NCBI GenBank assembly: GCA_032718865.1
Contig: JALUTQ010000005.1
Location: 1,054,001-1,118,000, forward strand
DNA from: Tilletia caries
Lineage: Eukaryota > Basidiomycota > Exobasidiomycetes > Tilletiales > Tilletiaceae
DNA: 64,000 bases
Direction: 5' to 3'
This document shows positions 42,617 to 57,426 of the stretch, one piece after another. Each line of letters opens with the position of its first letter. Position 1 is the first letter of the stretch. The notes beneath the pieces were generated by a model that was not told where the DNA came from, searched no databases, and was given only the letters and a program-made list of their open reading frames with translations. The position numbers and the translations under genes were made by a program.

Positions 42617-44758
42617 ATGGACCCACCACCTTCCACACCCTTCCACTTCAGCTCTTCCGCCTTGGTCTTGCCGAACAGAACCGGTGAGCCCTTCTCTAAC
42701 TTATACCGCCGCCACGAGTCATCCCACGGAAGCTATCGATTACCTCTCACCCCTACAGTATCGAGCGACCCTAAGGCGTTCTCCGACAGGCGTTCCTTTC
42801 GAACACGGACGTCGTCCTCGTCCGACACCGGTTCGGCATCGGAGCTATGGTCTCCAGCACCACGGTCGGAAGCAAGCTCGGTCGCTGGGAACGAACAAGA
42901 CTACGCCGATGAAGTGGCCTTCAACGCGATGGAGGCGGCGGAGCACGAGAATCGTTCGATAGGAAGGCACAACTCAACTGATTCACTTCAATATCTCATG
43001 CAGGCCCGCCCACACCCTTACGCTCACGACCTCATCGACATGAGGAACCCCCACGGTCTGGACATAGCAACGCTGTCACCTGAACAGCTCAGACAACATC
43101 CGTACGTCCAGCACCTTCTCCAGCTGGTAGCCAACTTGTCGTTTCAGAACCTATCTCGGCAGACGACAACCCCCAGTACCAGCGACTCATACGTCCAACC
43201 CAGCAACGACTACTCCCAATCCAGCAATGACTCGGACCGCCGAGAAGACTTCGATGAAAAGGTGAGTGCCGATGACTTGCGAACAGCGACCGTAGTCTGA
43301 CACTGCGTTGGTTCCATTCTCAACAGGAGTACGCGATGATGTTCTGGTATCGAAGCCACGCCACGCAGAAATGGGGCAACAACACCTTCAACATGCCTTT
43401 GAAGGGCTACCTACTTCAACGAGGAGGACAAGAGATGGACAAGCACCGGTTCGAAGCCTTACGGGAAGACGCCAAAGACAAGTGCCACCAATACCTCGCC
43501 GGGCTTCCCGACCTACCCAGTCAATACAAGTACAAGACGTTCGAGTACTTCCATCACAGGTATCGAGACGTTTGGGACAAGCTCGCGACCGACTTCTCAA
43601 AGGACTGGGTCGAGCTGACGTACTGTACAACGAACTGGAAGTCAGTGGCCGTGCTGGGCCACATCCTACGGAACGCTAAGTGGATCAACACGCAAGGTCC
43701 AAGGACATCGACACATCAAGCATCGCAAGGACCCCTCAACTCCAGGACCGCTAGCACTTCCGCAGGTCGACTTATGCAACGCTCGGACCCATCTGCATCG
43801 ACATCCTCGTCTACGTCTGCGTCCGCCCAGAACCGCTCGGACCCATCTGCATCAACATCCGCATCCACGTCTGCGTCCACGCTGAACAGCTCGGATCTCT
43901 CCTCACCAGCACCTACACTAACCCTATCGACCTCGGGACCCAACCCATCGTCAATCTCAACGACCAACCCTGGCGCATCTTCGTCCCGGCTGCGCGACGA
44001 CTGGGCGCAACCTTCTTTGTCGAATCTGCTCCGTTCGAGGACTGGCGCCAGAACACCCGGCAACGTTGCCGCGCCGCACCCCCAGCAGACCGAGCAGGGC
44101 CCAAGTGTATCGGATCTCAGCTCATCGTCTTCGCGTCATGACCGACAGACCGATCAGGAAGAGTCAGGTGAGTTCTTACTATCATCGCTCGCGTCTGTAG
44201 CACTACGAGTTCATAACCCACATCTACACACTGTTTATACCCACATTCTCCAGGGACATCGACAGCAGTTGAAGCAGACAACCCAGCCGTAACCAACGCA
44301 GCCGTAACCACCACATCGACTAACCCCACGGCTATTTCGACAAATCCCACTACTGCTCCACCAGTCGTAACGGCCCCAAACCCCACGGAAGGCACTAACA
44401 CCAATCCCATCGGCGTAACCTCCACAGCAACTCCCACCACGACTGCAGACATGCCAACGACCGAAGATAGCGTGGCACCTGAGGTTCTGAGCGTGAGTAG
44501 TCTCCGTGGACGAGGACGTGAACCAGCTTGTCCCAACTGACGCAACATCAAACCATCTAGAAACTTACAAGAGAGGCGATCATCGTGCTGCTCCAGAAGA
44601 GAGAGCCCGTGAACCTACGAACGATTAAGCCTGCCCTCCTCGCAAAGCTACAAGCAGAACACACGAAACGTCCTTTCACGCGAGGAGAGACGGATCAGGC
44701 GGAGGCCGAGGCAACTTCGAACAGAAAGGCCAAACGACCCAGGACGAACAAAGGATAA
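42617..44758 (+). CDS. unrecognised Ser/Thr-rich protein with basic C-terminus, 640 aa
   Basis: Four exons: 42617-43261, 43327-44167, 44254-44492 and 44561-44758; all junctions are in phase. The N-terminus is disordered, then LDIATLSPEQLRQHPYVQHL. The most structured part starts exon 2 (EYAMMFWYRSHATQKWGNNT, KGYLLQRGGQEMDKHRFEAL, FEYFHHRYRDVWDKLATDF). It is aromatic-rich and possibly a new domain of about 125 residues. Then come Ser/Thr repeats (two SDPSASTS blocks), an Asn-Pro-Thr-rich segment and a helical tail (LTREAIIVLLQKREPVNLRT) ending with RKAKRPRTNKG, a nuclear signal. No homologue recognised. It is divergently arranged with the BED-like gene (265 bp apart). Confidence 0.7.
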
Positions 44759-45684
44759 CCTAACCCCCCTCCCCCCCCTAACCCCATCCCAAAGCCCGGT
44801 CGCCCACGGACCATGGCGGCATGGCAGAATAAAGCGCTGACGGGTCAGGAACCCGGTCCTAACCCAATGACTATGGGTTCCTGACGCCAGACTATGGTAA
44901 TCCCATGTAGTCTACTCAGCATACATCCCTACCTAGTAGCATCTATGTACGCACGCAAGGCACGGAATGGATACCCTCTTTCCCAGTCCTAATCCAGTTT
45001 CTACGAGCTCCAGTAAACTGCCAGCATATGTCCACGAAAAAACCTGAGCTCCATTAAGCGTCCAGCAGATGTCCACGTACGCGCCACGCGCCAAGAATCG
45101 GCGACGTGGAGGACGAAAGCACATGGAGGAATGCTGGCGGTTTCGTGCGGAGTTTTGTCAGGTTTGGACGTTTGCTGGAAAATCGCAGCATTTCTCCAGG
45201 AACCCTCCATTTTATTTTCAACTGAGTCTCAGAGACCAACACTATCAAATTTCTCTCTTGCGCACCCTCCACTTTCGCAAGGCTCGGCGTCCCGCTCTCC
45301 CGCAGCAAGACTAACAAGCCAGCCAGTTGGAACATCCAGCATGACTTCCATCGCACCTCAAACTGAAATACACAGCAACAAAAACGCGCGCCTGCCTGGT
45401 GGAGCGCAGACGCGTGCTGACCTGGAATGACCCACTGGCTTTTGATGCTGATCGCTCTCTCTCTTTTTTCTTTCCCTTGTCGCATTCCCACTGGCCCCGC
45501 TGACCCCCTTGTTGACTCAATCTCTCGTCCCCTTGCCAGCAGACGTCCTAGGCTCCAGACATAAGCCCCTCTTCATCTCTGCCACACCCTTCTTACCTCT
45601 TTCTACAGCCGTCTTGCTTTCACACCCACGCACACACACACACGCAAACACACACACACGCAAACACACTCACACGCACACACA
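44759..45684. other. intergenic region, right border of the accessory island
   Basis: No gene supported. Contains a perfect 11-bp inverted repeat (listed separately). Near the right end, runs of CACACA lie just before the next ATG. Confidence 0.45.
44844..44885. terminator. 11-bp inverted repeat downstream of the 640-aa gene
   Basis: GTCAGGAACCC at 44844-44854 and GGGTTCCTGAC at 44875-44885 form a perfect stem with a 20-nt loop, about 85 bp after the stop codon. It could be an RNA 3' structure or the trace of an element end; the type label is tentative. Confidence 0.4.
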
Positions 45685-45993
45685 ATGACGATGGACAACA
45701 CGGATCCCTCCGACAGCCCCTCCTCAACGCTCGAGGATCAACTCGCTCAGTGGAAGACGTGAGTACCCAAGAATCCCGCACCTCGCTCTTTCTAACTCCT
45801 GATCCAAACTCACCTTTCGTTCTGTTCCCCCCCGGGCCAAACCAGCGAGCTCGCCGTCGCTCAGGAAGAGCTCTTGAAGGCCAAGGACCGCGTCGCTGAC
45901 GCGGTCCATCGAGTTAATGAGGGGGAGGAGATCCTGGTAGAGGAGCGCCAGATCGCGGCGCGAAAGGCCCAACTTTTCGCGTACAAGCGATGA
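45685..45993 (+). CDS. small coiled-coil protein, 73 aa
   Basis: Two exons: 45685-45758 and 45846-45993. After a short Ser/Asp-rich start the protein is one continuous amphipathic helix (LEDQLAQWKTELAVAQEELL, KAKDRVADAVHRVNEGEEIL, ending AARKAQLFAYKR). The heptad pattern crosses the splice junction without a break, which supports the model. Family not recognised. Its size and shape suggest a subunit of a larger complex. Confidence 0.65.
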
Positions 45994-46170
45994 GTTACTC
46001 GCCTCCTACATCTCTACCTCCATTAACTGTTGCTGCTACCGTCTTACTGTCACATACACTTCCACCCACAATCCCATACATCCTTCGTTTTTCGATCTGT
46101 CCATTCCTATCTCACAATTTCGAGTTACCAGTGACTAGTGACTGCGCGAGCGTTAGCCACTTATGTAATT

Positions 46171-48087
46171 TCATTGCGTGAAGAGGGCGGCCCAGGGGAT
46201 GTCTTCGTCCTCTGGGCCCACCCAAACATCCTGCTCTACCGCCCCTCCCCCTCCCCCAGCCCCCTCTCCAACCCCAGCAGCCTCCGCCAACTCCCCCTCC
46301 CCCGGCTCCCTCAACAAGCCCTCAAATAACCGCTGATAACACGCCACCCCCGGCGTGTTAAAGTGAGCATACGGCTTCGCCGGATTCAACCTCTGCCCAC
46401 ACAAAAAGCAAAAATGCATCCCACACCTCACACAAGTCAGATGATTGCACCCCTGACTCTTCTCCACGCTGCAGCCGCAGTGCGGGCAGCGCGTGGTGTG
46501 CGAGGACAGCCAGGCGCGGTTCGCGCGTTCTTCTTGGTAGGTGGCGACGAGGCGGAGGAGGTTGGCGAGACCGTATTTGCGGGTTAGGAGGGCGCGTTCT
46601 TCTGATTCGGGGGGGGAGGCGAGCCAGGCTGAGGCTAGTTTTGACACTGCTGAGAGTTCGCAGGGCGTCTTGCCGTGCCTGATCAGAGAAAGAGAGAGAG
46701 AGAGAGAAATCAATCAGGTCAGACGCGAGGGGGGAAAGGAGGGGAAAGAAATGAAGCACAACTCACCAAGCTTTCCCACACCACCGACAGAACGCAAAGC
46801 CGCACTGCTCGCACTCCCTCAGTGCCTCAAAGGACGTCCCCTCGTCCTCCTTCCGACCCAAGACGACGGCCCCGCAGCCGACGACGGGACAGTACGCCGC
46901 GGTCGGATCGGCCTCTGCGATCGTCTTCTTCCTCATCGCCGCAAAACGCCCAAAGAGCTCCTGCCCAACGAGCAAGAGCAGTTCCGAATCGGATACGATC
47001 CTCTTCTTCTCCTCCTCCTCTTCCTTTTCCGAATCGACGCGATTGCTATTGCTGTTCTTGGTGCATTCGGGATCAGGACAGCTGATCTCGGTAAGGCCTT
47101 CGTCGATGGCGACGCGGACGTAGTCGGTGAGACAGTCGGAGCAGAAGACGTGTCCGCATCCGAGGAGACGGGTACAGCGGCGGCCTTTGTGGTCGTCGAG
47201 ACAGATGGAGCAGTAGAAGGTGGCGTATTCGAAGGCGGAGGTTTCCGCGGAGCTGTTGTGTGCACGGAGGATGTCGGAGAGGGGTGGGGTCGTGGAGGAT
47301 GAGGAGCAGGAGCCTGTTAAGGAAGAGAGAAGGGACGTTAGTGAGGGTATTGCATTATTTTAGAGTCGTGATAAAGGAAAGACGTACCTTCGAACAGATC
47401 GATGCAGTCCTCTTCCTCCCGCTCCGACGTGCTGACCCAGGGAGGCCACCAGCTACACCCCTCCTCCTCTCCTTCCCCTCCCCCTCCTCCGCCTCCGCCA
47501 CCGCCGATCTCCTCCCACAGACCCTCGCGCACCCAATCAGCCCAGAGCCAGAGCACCTCCGCCCGACTCTCCTCCCACATCTGGGCCAGTCGCGCTCGGA
47601 TCCATGTGGCCGAGGTCGAGGAAGGGGCGTCGGACGAAGACGAAGACGGGAGCCAGGGCGCTTCGAGGCTTTCGATGGTCGGTGGTGCGGCTAGTGGGTA
47701 GGTGGGTGGGAGGGAGAGGGTGAGTGTGAGAGGTGGGAGATGTTGGAGTTGAAGTTGGAGAGGTTGGTGCTGATGGGAGGCGCTGCTGGGTCCTGCGGCG
47801 GGAGGCTGTCGTTGTGCCAGTAGTTGTAGTGGCGAGGCTGACCGAGCGTCCGTCGCGCCCTGCTGCACCCCCTGCGCAGCGCTCGTAGCCGTCCCTCGAG
47901 GATTCTGAGGTAGTGGCGGGGCACTACTGATGATCCTGACTTTCCGCGGTCGGTCGAAGCTGATAGGGATCTTGAGCTGGACACGAGCCCGACCGAGTTG
48001 CTCGAACTGGTCCTCGGGCAGGATGGAGGCGAGCGCGGTGAGCTCGTCTGCCTGGAGGTCTGCGCATTCGCCTTCGTTCGCTGCCAT
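46171..48087 (-). CDS. ITT1: RWD plus RING-IBR-RING E3 ubiquitin ligase (Itt1/RNF14 type), 584 aa
   Basis: Three exons: 47388-48087, 46767-47313 and 46171-46678. The N-terminus is an RWD domain (ADLQADELTALASILPED, then LTLTLSLPPTYPLAAPPTIE) containing a Gln/Ser insertion and a run of ten glycines. RING1 is CSICLDDHKGRRCTRLLGCG with HVFCSDCLTDYV. The IBR carries YCPVVGCGAVVLG and CEQCGFAFCRWCGKAWHG. RING2 is RCPHCGCSVEKSQGCNHLTC with VRCGMHFCFLC, where the Cys of GCNH is the expected catalytic cysteine. RWD followed by RBR is the RNF14/Itt1 architecture, linked to translation-termination and stalled-ribosome or crosslink pathways. Confidence 0.92.
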
Positions 48088-48248
48088 TCTCTTTCTATTG
48101 TACGAGTATGTGTGTTTCGCGGGTGGCGGGTTGGGAAGGGTGGACGTCGAGGAGGATGACTCATGGTTCTTGTGCTGACACTTAATTCACATGTTAAGCA
48201 GGGCAAGTACTGGTGATAATACATTTTCCATTGAGAGAGAGGTGATGA

Positions 48249-49362
48249 CTACGGTGCTGCGGAGGGAAGGACAGGCTGTACTGCTGGAGACACGCCGGCG
48301 TCGTTGCGCTTCTGTAGCTCGGCCATGATGTTGACCACCACGGCCTTGAAGATGGGGAACGTCTGGCTGTCGGTATATCGCGCCAACAGGGTCCGCGTCA
48401 GCTGAGGCACGGCCGCTGCATCACCTTCTCCCTCTCCACCCTCGTTCTGAGAAGGAGCGACGGCCTTGGCCTCTCCCCTTGCGTCGTCCAAGACGCGTAC
48501 CAAGCCAGGATCAATAGGGATGCGACCTAAGAAGGGGATCCCCTCCCGATTGGCGAGGGCCTCCCCGCCGCCTCGTCCCCAGACGTTGGTGCATTCTGCA
48601 CAGTGCGGACAGACGTAGCCGCTCATGTTCTCGATGATGCCGAGGAGAGGGAGGGATGCGGTACGGCAGAAGGAGAGGGAACGGAGGTTGTCGGTTAGGG
48701 AGAGGGCTTGTGGGGTTGTGACGAGCACGGCCGTTGGGTGGAAGGGGGCGAGGTATGTCATGAGGGAGATGTGCTCGTCGGATGTTCCTGTGAGAATAAG
48801 AGAGAGTGATTAGTGAGCGTGATCGTGTTGGTGTGTATGGTACTGGAGTAAGGGACAAAGACTGACCTGGGGGGGTGTCCACAATGAGATAGTCGAGATC
48901 GCCCCAGCGAACATCGCCGAGGAACTGTCTTATCATGGCGTTCTTCTTGGGACCGCGCCATACGACGGAATCGTTCTTGCTGCGAAGTAGGAAGCCGACA
49001 GACATGACGCCGAGATTGGGCTGTTGTTCCGGTTGTGGTGGGCCTTGCTGCTGGGGTGCGAAGTTGGCGGGGTCGAGGTATACGGGTACCCAGCCATCTG
49101 AGCTCTGTTTTACGGAGTGGTCGTCGAGGCCGAGCATGCGCGGGATGCTGGGACCGGTGAGGTCGACGTCGAGGATGGCGACGTTCGGCAGACGGTGCTC
49201 GGTGTTGAGCTGTGTGGAGGCGAGGCTGAGGGCGAGCTGAGTGGTGACGGAGGACTTGCCGACGCCGCCTTTGCCGGAGAGGACGAGGATGACATTCTTG
49301 ACGCGCGACAGACGGCGGAAGAGATTTGGTTCTGTGTGGGCAGTCACCACGCTCGCGCTCAT
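48249..49362 (-). CDS. CFD1: Cfd1/NUBP2 cytosolic Fe-S scaffold ATPase, 344 aa
   Basis: Two exons: 48867-49362 and 48249-48787. It contains the deviant Walker [20 protein letters not shown], the switch regions [16 protein letters not shown] and [13 protein letters not shown], and the C-terminal CPHC motif ([14 protein letters not shown]) that binds the bridging 4Fe-4S cluster with Nbp35. The absence of an N-terminal four-Cys ferredoxin-like motif places it with Cfd1 rather than Nbp35. A hydrophilic insert (about residues 285-300) is lineage-specific. ATG 49362 was chosen because upstream in-frame sequence consists only of the CTTTG repeat. Confidence 0.94.
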
Positions 49363-53209
<3,847 letters not shown>

Positions 53210-53438
53210 AGCTCTCTTCCCAACCCTTCCTCACGGAGTACATACGGAGCATGCTGCTTCACGTTGGTTACCCTTGGCAAAGGCAAAAGGGCGTGATATA
53301 TTTCGAATTGACCCAGAGGCCACAACCAGGGAACCTTTTGGGAAGTGCTCTCGTCCGCTCTCCGCACTCCGCCATTATTCCCGAATTTCTCTTGGGCCCC
53401 CAAGACCCAGCTAAGCTCTCTTTTGACTCCTCTTTGCC
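53210..53438. other. 3' flank of the kinase gene
   Basis: Host sequence between the kinase stop and the Mutator-like element; the left target-duplication copy follows at 53439-53448. No gene seen. Confidence 0.5.
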
Positions 53439-54034
53439 GATCAAGACGGAGGTATACCACAGAATGACACACCTGACCTCCGAATACCACATAATGACAC
53501 AGAGAAATTTTAAACCACAGAATGACACAGTTGGCTTTATCGGCCGAGAATAATATAGACAGAATAAACAAAGTTCTGTACATATAGCTTCGTACCATAA
53601 CAATTTTGAGATGTTCCCTCCTTGACAACACACACGACCACACAGCAAAATACACATGAAATTGGTATCTAGCGATTCCTTGTGTAGTCCTCTGCTGAAA
53701 ATGGCGGTTGACAGCCAAAGTTAAGTTTCAGCTATGGTAATCCTGTGATCCTGTCACCTGAGCGACGTCGAAAAATTCATGGGCGCCTAGGAAGGTCGCA
53801 AATGGCCCTATGGACACATATTACTCCAGCCAGAGTATGGAAATGTTAGTATGCTACATAGCTTTAACATCTATAAAAAGAGTTGGGAGCTTTTGAGGTA
53901 CTATATCGAGCTCCTCAAGGTTAGAATAATTTATTCGATGTCACCTCTTTTTCCACCTTGTATTTCACACAGCTGCCATTTTATAGTTCTAAGCCCAGAC
54001 TACAATCACATTTCTCCACACCCCAGGCTTCCCA

Positions 54035-54082
54035 GTTTTGCCTCACTAGGCTCCATTGAATGGCACTCATAAGAGCCTAACA
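54035..54082. repeat. 48-bp internal inverted-repeat copy 1
   Basis: Pairs in opposite orientation with 56579-56626 (about 43 of 48 identical). Each copy itself has TAGGCTC near one end and GAGCCTA near the other, so it can fold into a small hairpin. Confidence 0.8.
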
Positions 54083-55254
54083 GGGCAAAACACCGCCTTT
54101 CCTTGGTTATACATATGATGAGAAAATGAAAAGGCCTTTCTCCGCGTGGCCAACATCCCTCCTCGCAACCATGCCTTTCCGTGCTCTTACCTGGATGCCA
54201 TCCACATCCACACATAGTCACACAAGGTAAAGCAAGGCCTTAGTCGTTGAGGTAGCGATGAAGTCGTTTTTGGGTGCCGTTTGCGCGCGACTGGTGCTGA
54301 TTCTGACCGCTAGTTGCCTTTCAAAGATAACTGACTCTCCCTATTTCTCAACTCTGCTATGACTCTGACCCTTCCATACCTTCTCCTGTGCACTTTTCCA
54401 ATGCTAACTGTCTCCTATATATAGCAGGGATACTTTATCAGTAACTGGGCTGATTTTGAAGTCCTTTGGACCACATCTTGCCTCTCTGTGCACTGGCGAC
54501 TATTGAATGTCAAGATTATGCTCACGTTTTCCATCCCATCCATCTCGATTGCTCACCCTCTCTTCTTTCTGATCATCCCTTACTCCTCCTATTTGTCTTT
54601 ATAGTATAGAACTTTGAATTGGAGCTCTTTCCTCTCTCATCCTGATTTTATAGACCCCTCTGCTGCCCTCTGAGCTCTGACAGCCCGACTCGGGTCTCGA
54701 TACCTATCTACTTTCCGGGCCGCATATCGAGGAAAAGGTACGTACAGCTCCCAAACTTCTGTCAAAGTATCTACGTATACTGATGCACCGATTCCTGGAT
54801 TTTGGCTTTCTTTCAGATACTGCCTGAGTGGTTATGAAGGTAGATGTCCTCCGATTCTCGACTTTTCAGTAAGCACACACTTTCTCTCATAGTCATGGTA
54901 TCTGACCTCAAAACACTTTTCTAGAGGTATTTCCTGACTCTACAGCCCTACACGATCCTTTCTAGGTCTTGGCCGAGCTGCTGGGACCATTTTTCGCGTT
55001 TCGACATATGCCATTTCTGTTTGTACCTTATGATAGTCATTACATGTCATTTTTTCACTACCAACCCTCATAGACTGATCCGAATTTCTATCCGAAAGGC
55101 TCTACGAGCTCTCCTTGACTGTAACTTTCGAATGAACCTATCATTGTTTTGGAGATTTGGATGTTGAAAACTGAGGTGCACTTTGTACACCAAGAAGTGT
55201 CTAGGCATGCACGTCGTGTCATTGTCTGGAAATTGTGAACTTCCACACACGACC

Positions 55255-55548
55255 ATACTACCACTCAGAATTTAACATATAACAAAAATGGTACCTGTTT
55301 GCTTGAATGATCTCAGAGACCTTGCCTGCCAAGTTTGAGCCTGTTCTGAGCAGTACTGACCCCACAGGGTAAGGAAAACAGGTCAGAAATTGAGCTGGAA
55401 TCGAGTTGGAATCGATTTCTCACGCGTTGACGGTCACTCCTCCGCCAATACTGCTCTGAACAGGTTCAAAGTCGGCAGGCGAGGCCTCTAAGATAGAATG
55501 AGTAGGTAGGTACCATTTCTATGTTGTGTTAAAACCAGAATAGTTGGA
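55255..55548. mobile_element. nested imperfect palindrome (MITE-like), about 290 bp
   Basis: The left arm (about 55255-55359, containing ATGGTACCT and GCCTGCCAAGTTTGAGCCTG) is the imperfect reverse complement of the right arm (about 55446-55548, containing CAGGTTCAAAGTCGGCAGGC and AGGTACCAT). The spacer is about 85 bp. This foldback structure is typical of MITEs; a clear target duplication was not seen. Confidence 0.7.
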
Positions 55549-56578
55549 TGGTCGAGTGTTCTTTTTCCCGGATTTCCCTGTAGTTCATTGCTGCACACAT
55601 TCATTGGTGGATACGAAGTACACCTGGATGTTTAATCCCCTAGAACATAACAGAAATCTGGATGCAGACGATAGCTATGTTCATTGCGAGCTCATAGAGC
55701 CTTCCAGACTGAGAATCAAATCAGGAAAAAGGAGTGTGGCGGGAAAAATAATAGCGAAGAAAGAGCGGAATGACCCCAAACAGAAATGGCATATGCTGAG
55801 ATCCACACGAAGGTCACAAAGACACGAGACAAGATTCATAGGAGCCGGTATAGAAACACAAGCCAGGAAATATCTGTTTGAGAGTGTGTTGTATTGCTGT
55901 CAGTGGAAAGGAAGCGGAAAAAAGGAGCCAGGCGAGATGCTCACCTGAAGCCGACAGTCCGGGCCATAAAGGGTCCTGGGAACGCAACCAGGCTGCACAG
56001 GCAAGCAAAAATGAGCGGGAATGATGCGGCAGTGTCCAACGCTACTCTGTGAGGAGTTTGAGGGTTGTACGTACCGTTATAGTGAAATAGCAGACCAAAA
56101 GCAGATAGGGGCCATTGAGGAAAGAGTGCTGAGGGCAACTTACAATGCGAGAAGAACGTCCAGGTCACAATCCACTGTGGTAAAATGAGGTTCATATTGA
56201 AGGTATAGACTGTAGCTACATGTGGGAAGAAGAAGGGGGCCAGCAGAGAAAAAGGGAAGGTGAGCTGGAAGCTGGAAGCTGAAAGGAAAGGATAGTGTGA
56301 GCCATCGTCCAAGTCAGCGATCTTTGCCGGCGCACGGGGAGGCACTTTGAAGGGCTGAATATGGCGCCAGCTGATCCTTCAGCACAATCTCTTTCATCAC
56401 AGCTCTTTCTCTTCCAAAGCGATCTGATGTTTGATCTAGCCGCAAGCATTCTGGCGGAGGGCGAGGAGCTGGATATGGCGATTTCAGCTGGCTGGGAGTT
56501 GAGTGAAGCCACGTGGTGTCGCGGCAGCGCGGTGGCTTCTGAAATCTCGCGACACGGTGTGGCTTGCAGTGTTTGCCT

Positions 56579-56626
56579 TGTTAGGCTCTTCCTGGTGTCA
56601 TTCAATGGAGCCTAGTGGGGCAAAAC
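56579..56626. repeat. 48-bp internal inverted-repeat copy 2
   Basis: Reverse-complement partner of 54035-54082 inside the Mutator-like element. Confidence 0.8.
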
Positions 56627-56890
56627 TCAGACGCCATAGGACTTTCTCCGGACAACAACATGTAGCCCGTTCTATTCTGCTGTTAGAGCTGCACCCATCG
56701 TCTTGACTACCTTCTCTTCAGGCTGAACGGTACATAGTAGTGACAGTAAGTGATGTACTGTGTTGATACTGTCTATGGTTCTCGGCCGATAAAGCCAACT
56801 GTGTCATTCTGTGGTTTAAAATTTCTCTGTGTCATTATGTGGTATTCGGAGGTCAGGTGTGTCATCCTGTGGTATACCTCGATCAAGACG

Positions 56891-57426
56891 CCGGTCGCCT
56901 ATGATTTCGAGCCGAATGTGCGATGTGCCTGCAGCGATGACATTTTTCTTGCGGGGCACCGGGCAACCAAGTCCAGGCGGTTATTGGAGATGAAGGCGGA
57001 AGCAGGCAGGAGCGAGGAGTGAGGACCTCGATGGCGAATTCAAGGGTCCTACCTTGCGTCCACCGTCCGCGGGCTGTGGGGGGACGCCCGGCTGTGCACC
57101 GAAATGTCTGAGCCTGCGGAGTGCGGGCATGATTTTCAGCAGCAAAACAAAGTGTTCGTGCTGGCAGTCTCAGTTCCGGGATGGGAAGACATCAGACAAG
57201 TCACAATAAGGCTGTGTGTGTCGTGCGAGGCATGTGCAACAGTGCGAGGCGGCGAGGCAAGGGCACAAGTGTATAAAGTCCCCTTCATTGTTACACTCTC
57301 CCTCCTCCCACTTCCTCTCCATCTTCTTCTTCTTCACAAGGACTCTGCCTCACGCTCTTCTTCTTCTTGCCCCTCTCTGCTCTGCCTCTCGTTCCTCAAA
57401 TCCCAAAGCAAAAAAAAAAAGTCACC
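56891..57426 (+). other. upstream region of the SET-domain gene with TATA box
   Basis: No gene. TATAAA at 57272-57277 lies 150 bp before the SET ATG, followed by a long C/T-rich leader and an A-run at the start codon. Confidence 0.5.

Larger units (their letters stand above)
53449..56880. mobile_element. 3.4-kb Mutator-like element without recognisable transposase
   Basis: Terminal inverted repeats of 102 bp (53449-53550 and 56779-56880) differ at one position. The outer end begins GAGGTATACCACA. A perfect 10-bp target duplication GATCAAGACG flanks it (53439-53448 and 56881-56890). Each TIR contains three copies of CCACA(G/T)AATGACAC. Long TIRs and a 9-11-bp duplication are the hallmarks of Mutator-type elements. 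The interior is visibly AT-richer than neighbouring genes and I find no transposase; the longest frames (134 aa) look random. Probably non-autonomous and recently inserted. Confidence 0.93.

Noticed and set aside
53220..53250. CGGAGTACATACGGAGC as a copy of the 787-bp element's repeat
   Set aside because: Only a partial resemblance to GGAGTACGGAG, with no terminal repeats nearby.
55544..55948. 134-aa frame inside the Mutator-like element as a transposase
   Set aside because: No MULE, zinc-knuckle or DDE features; length and composition are compatible with chance.
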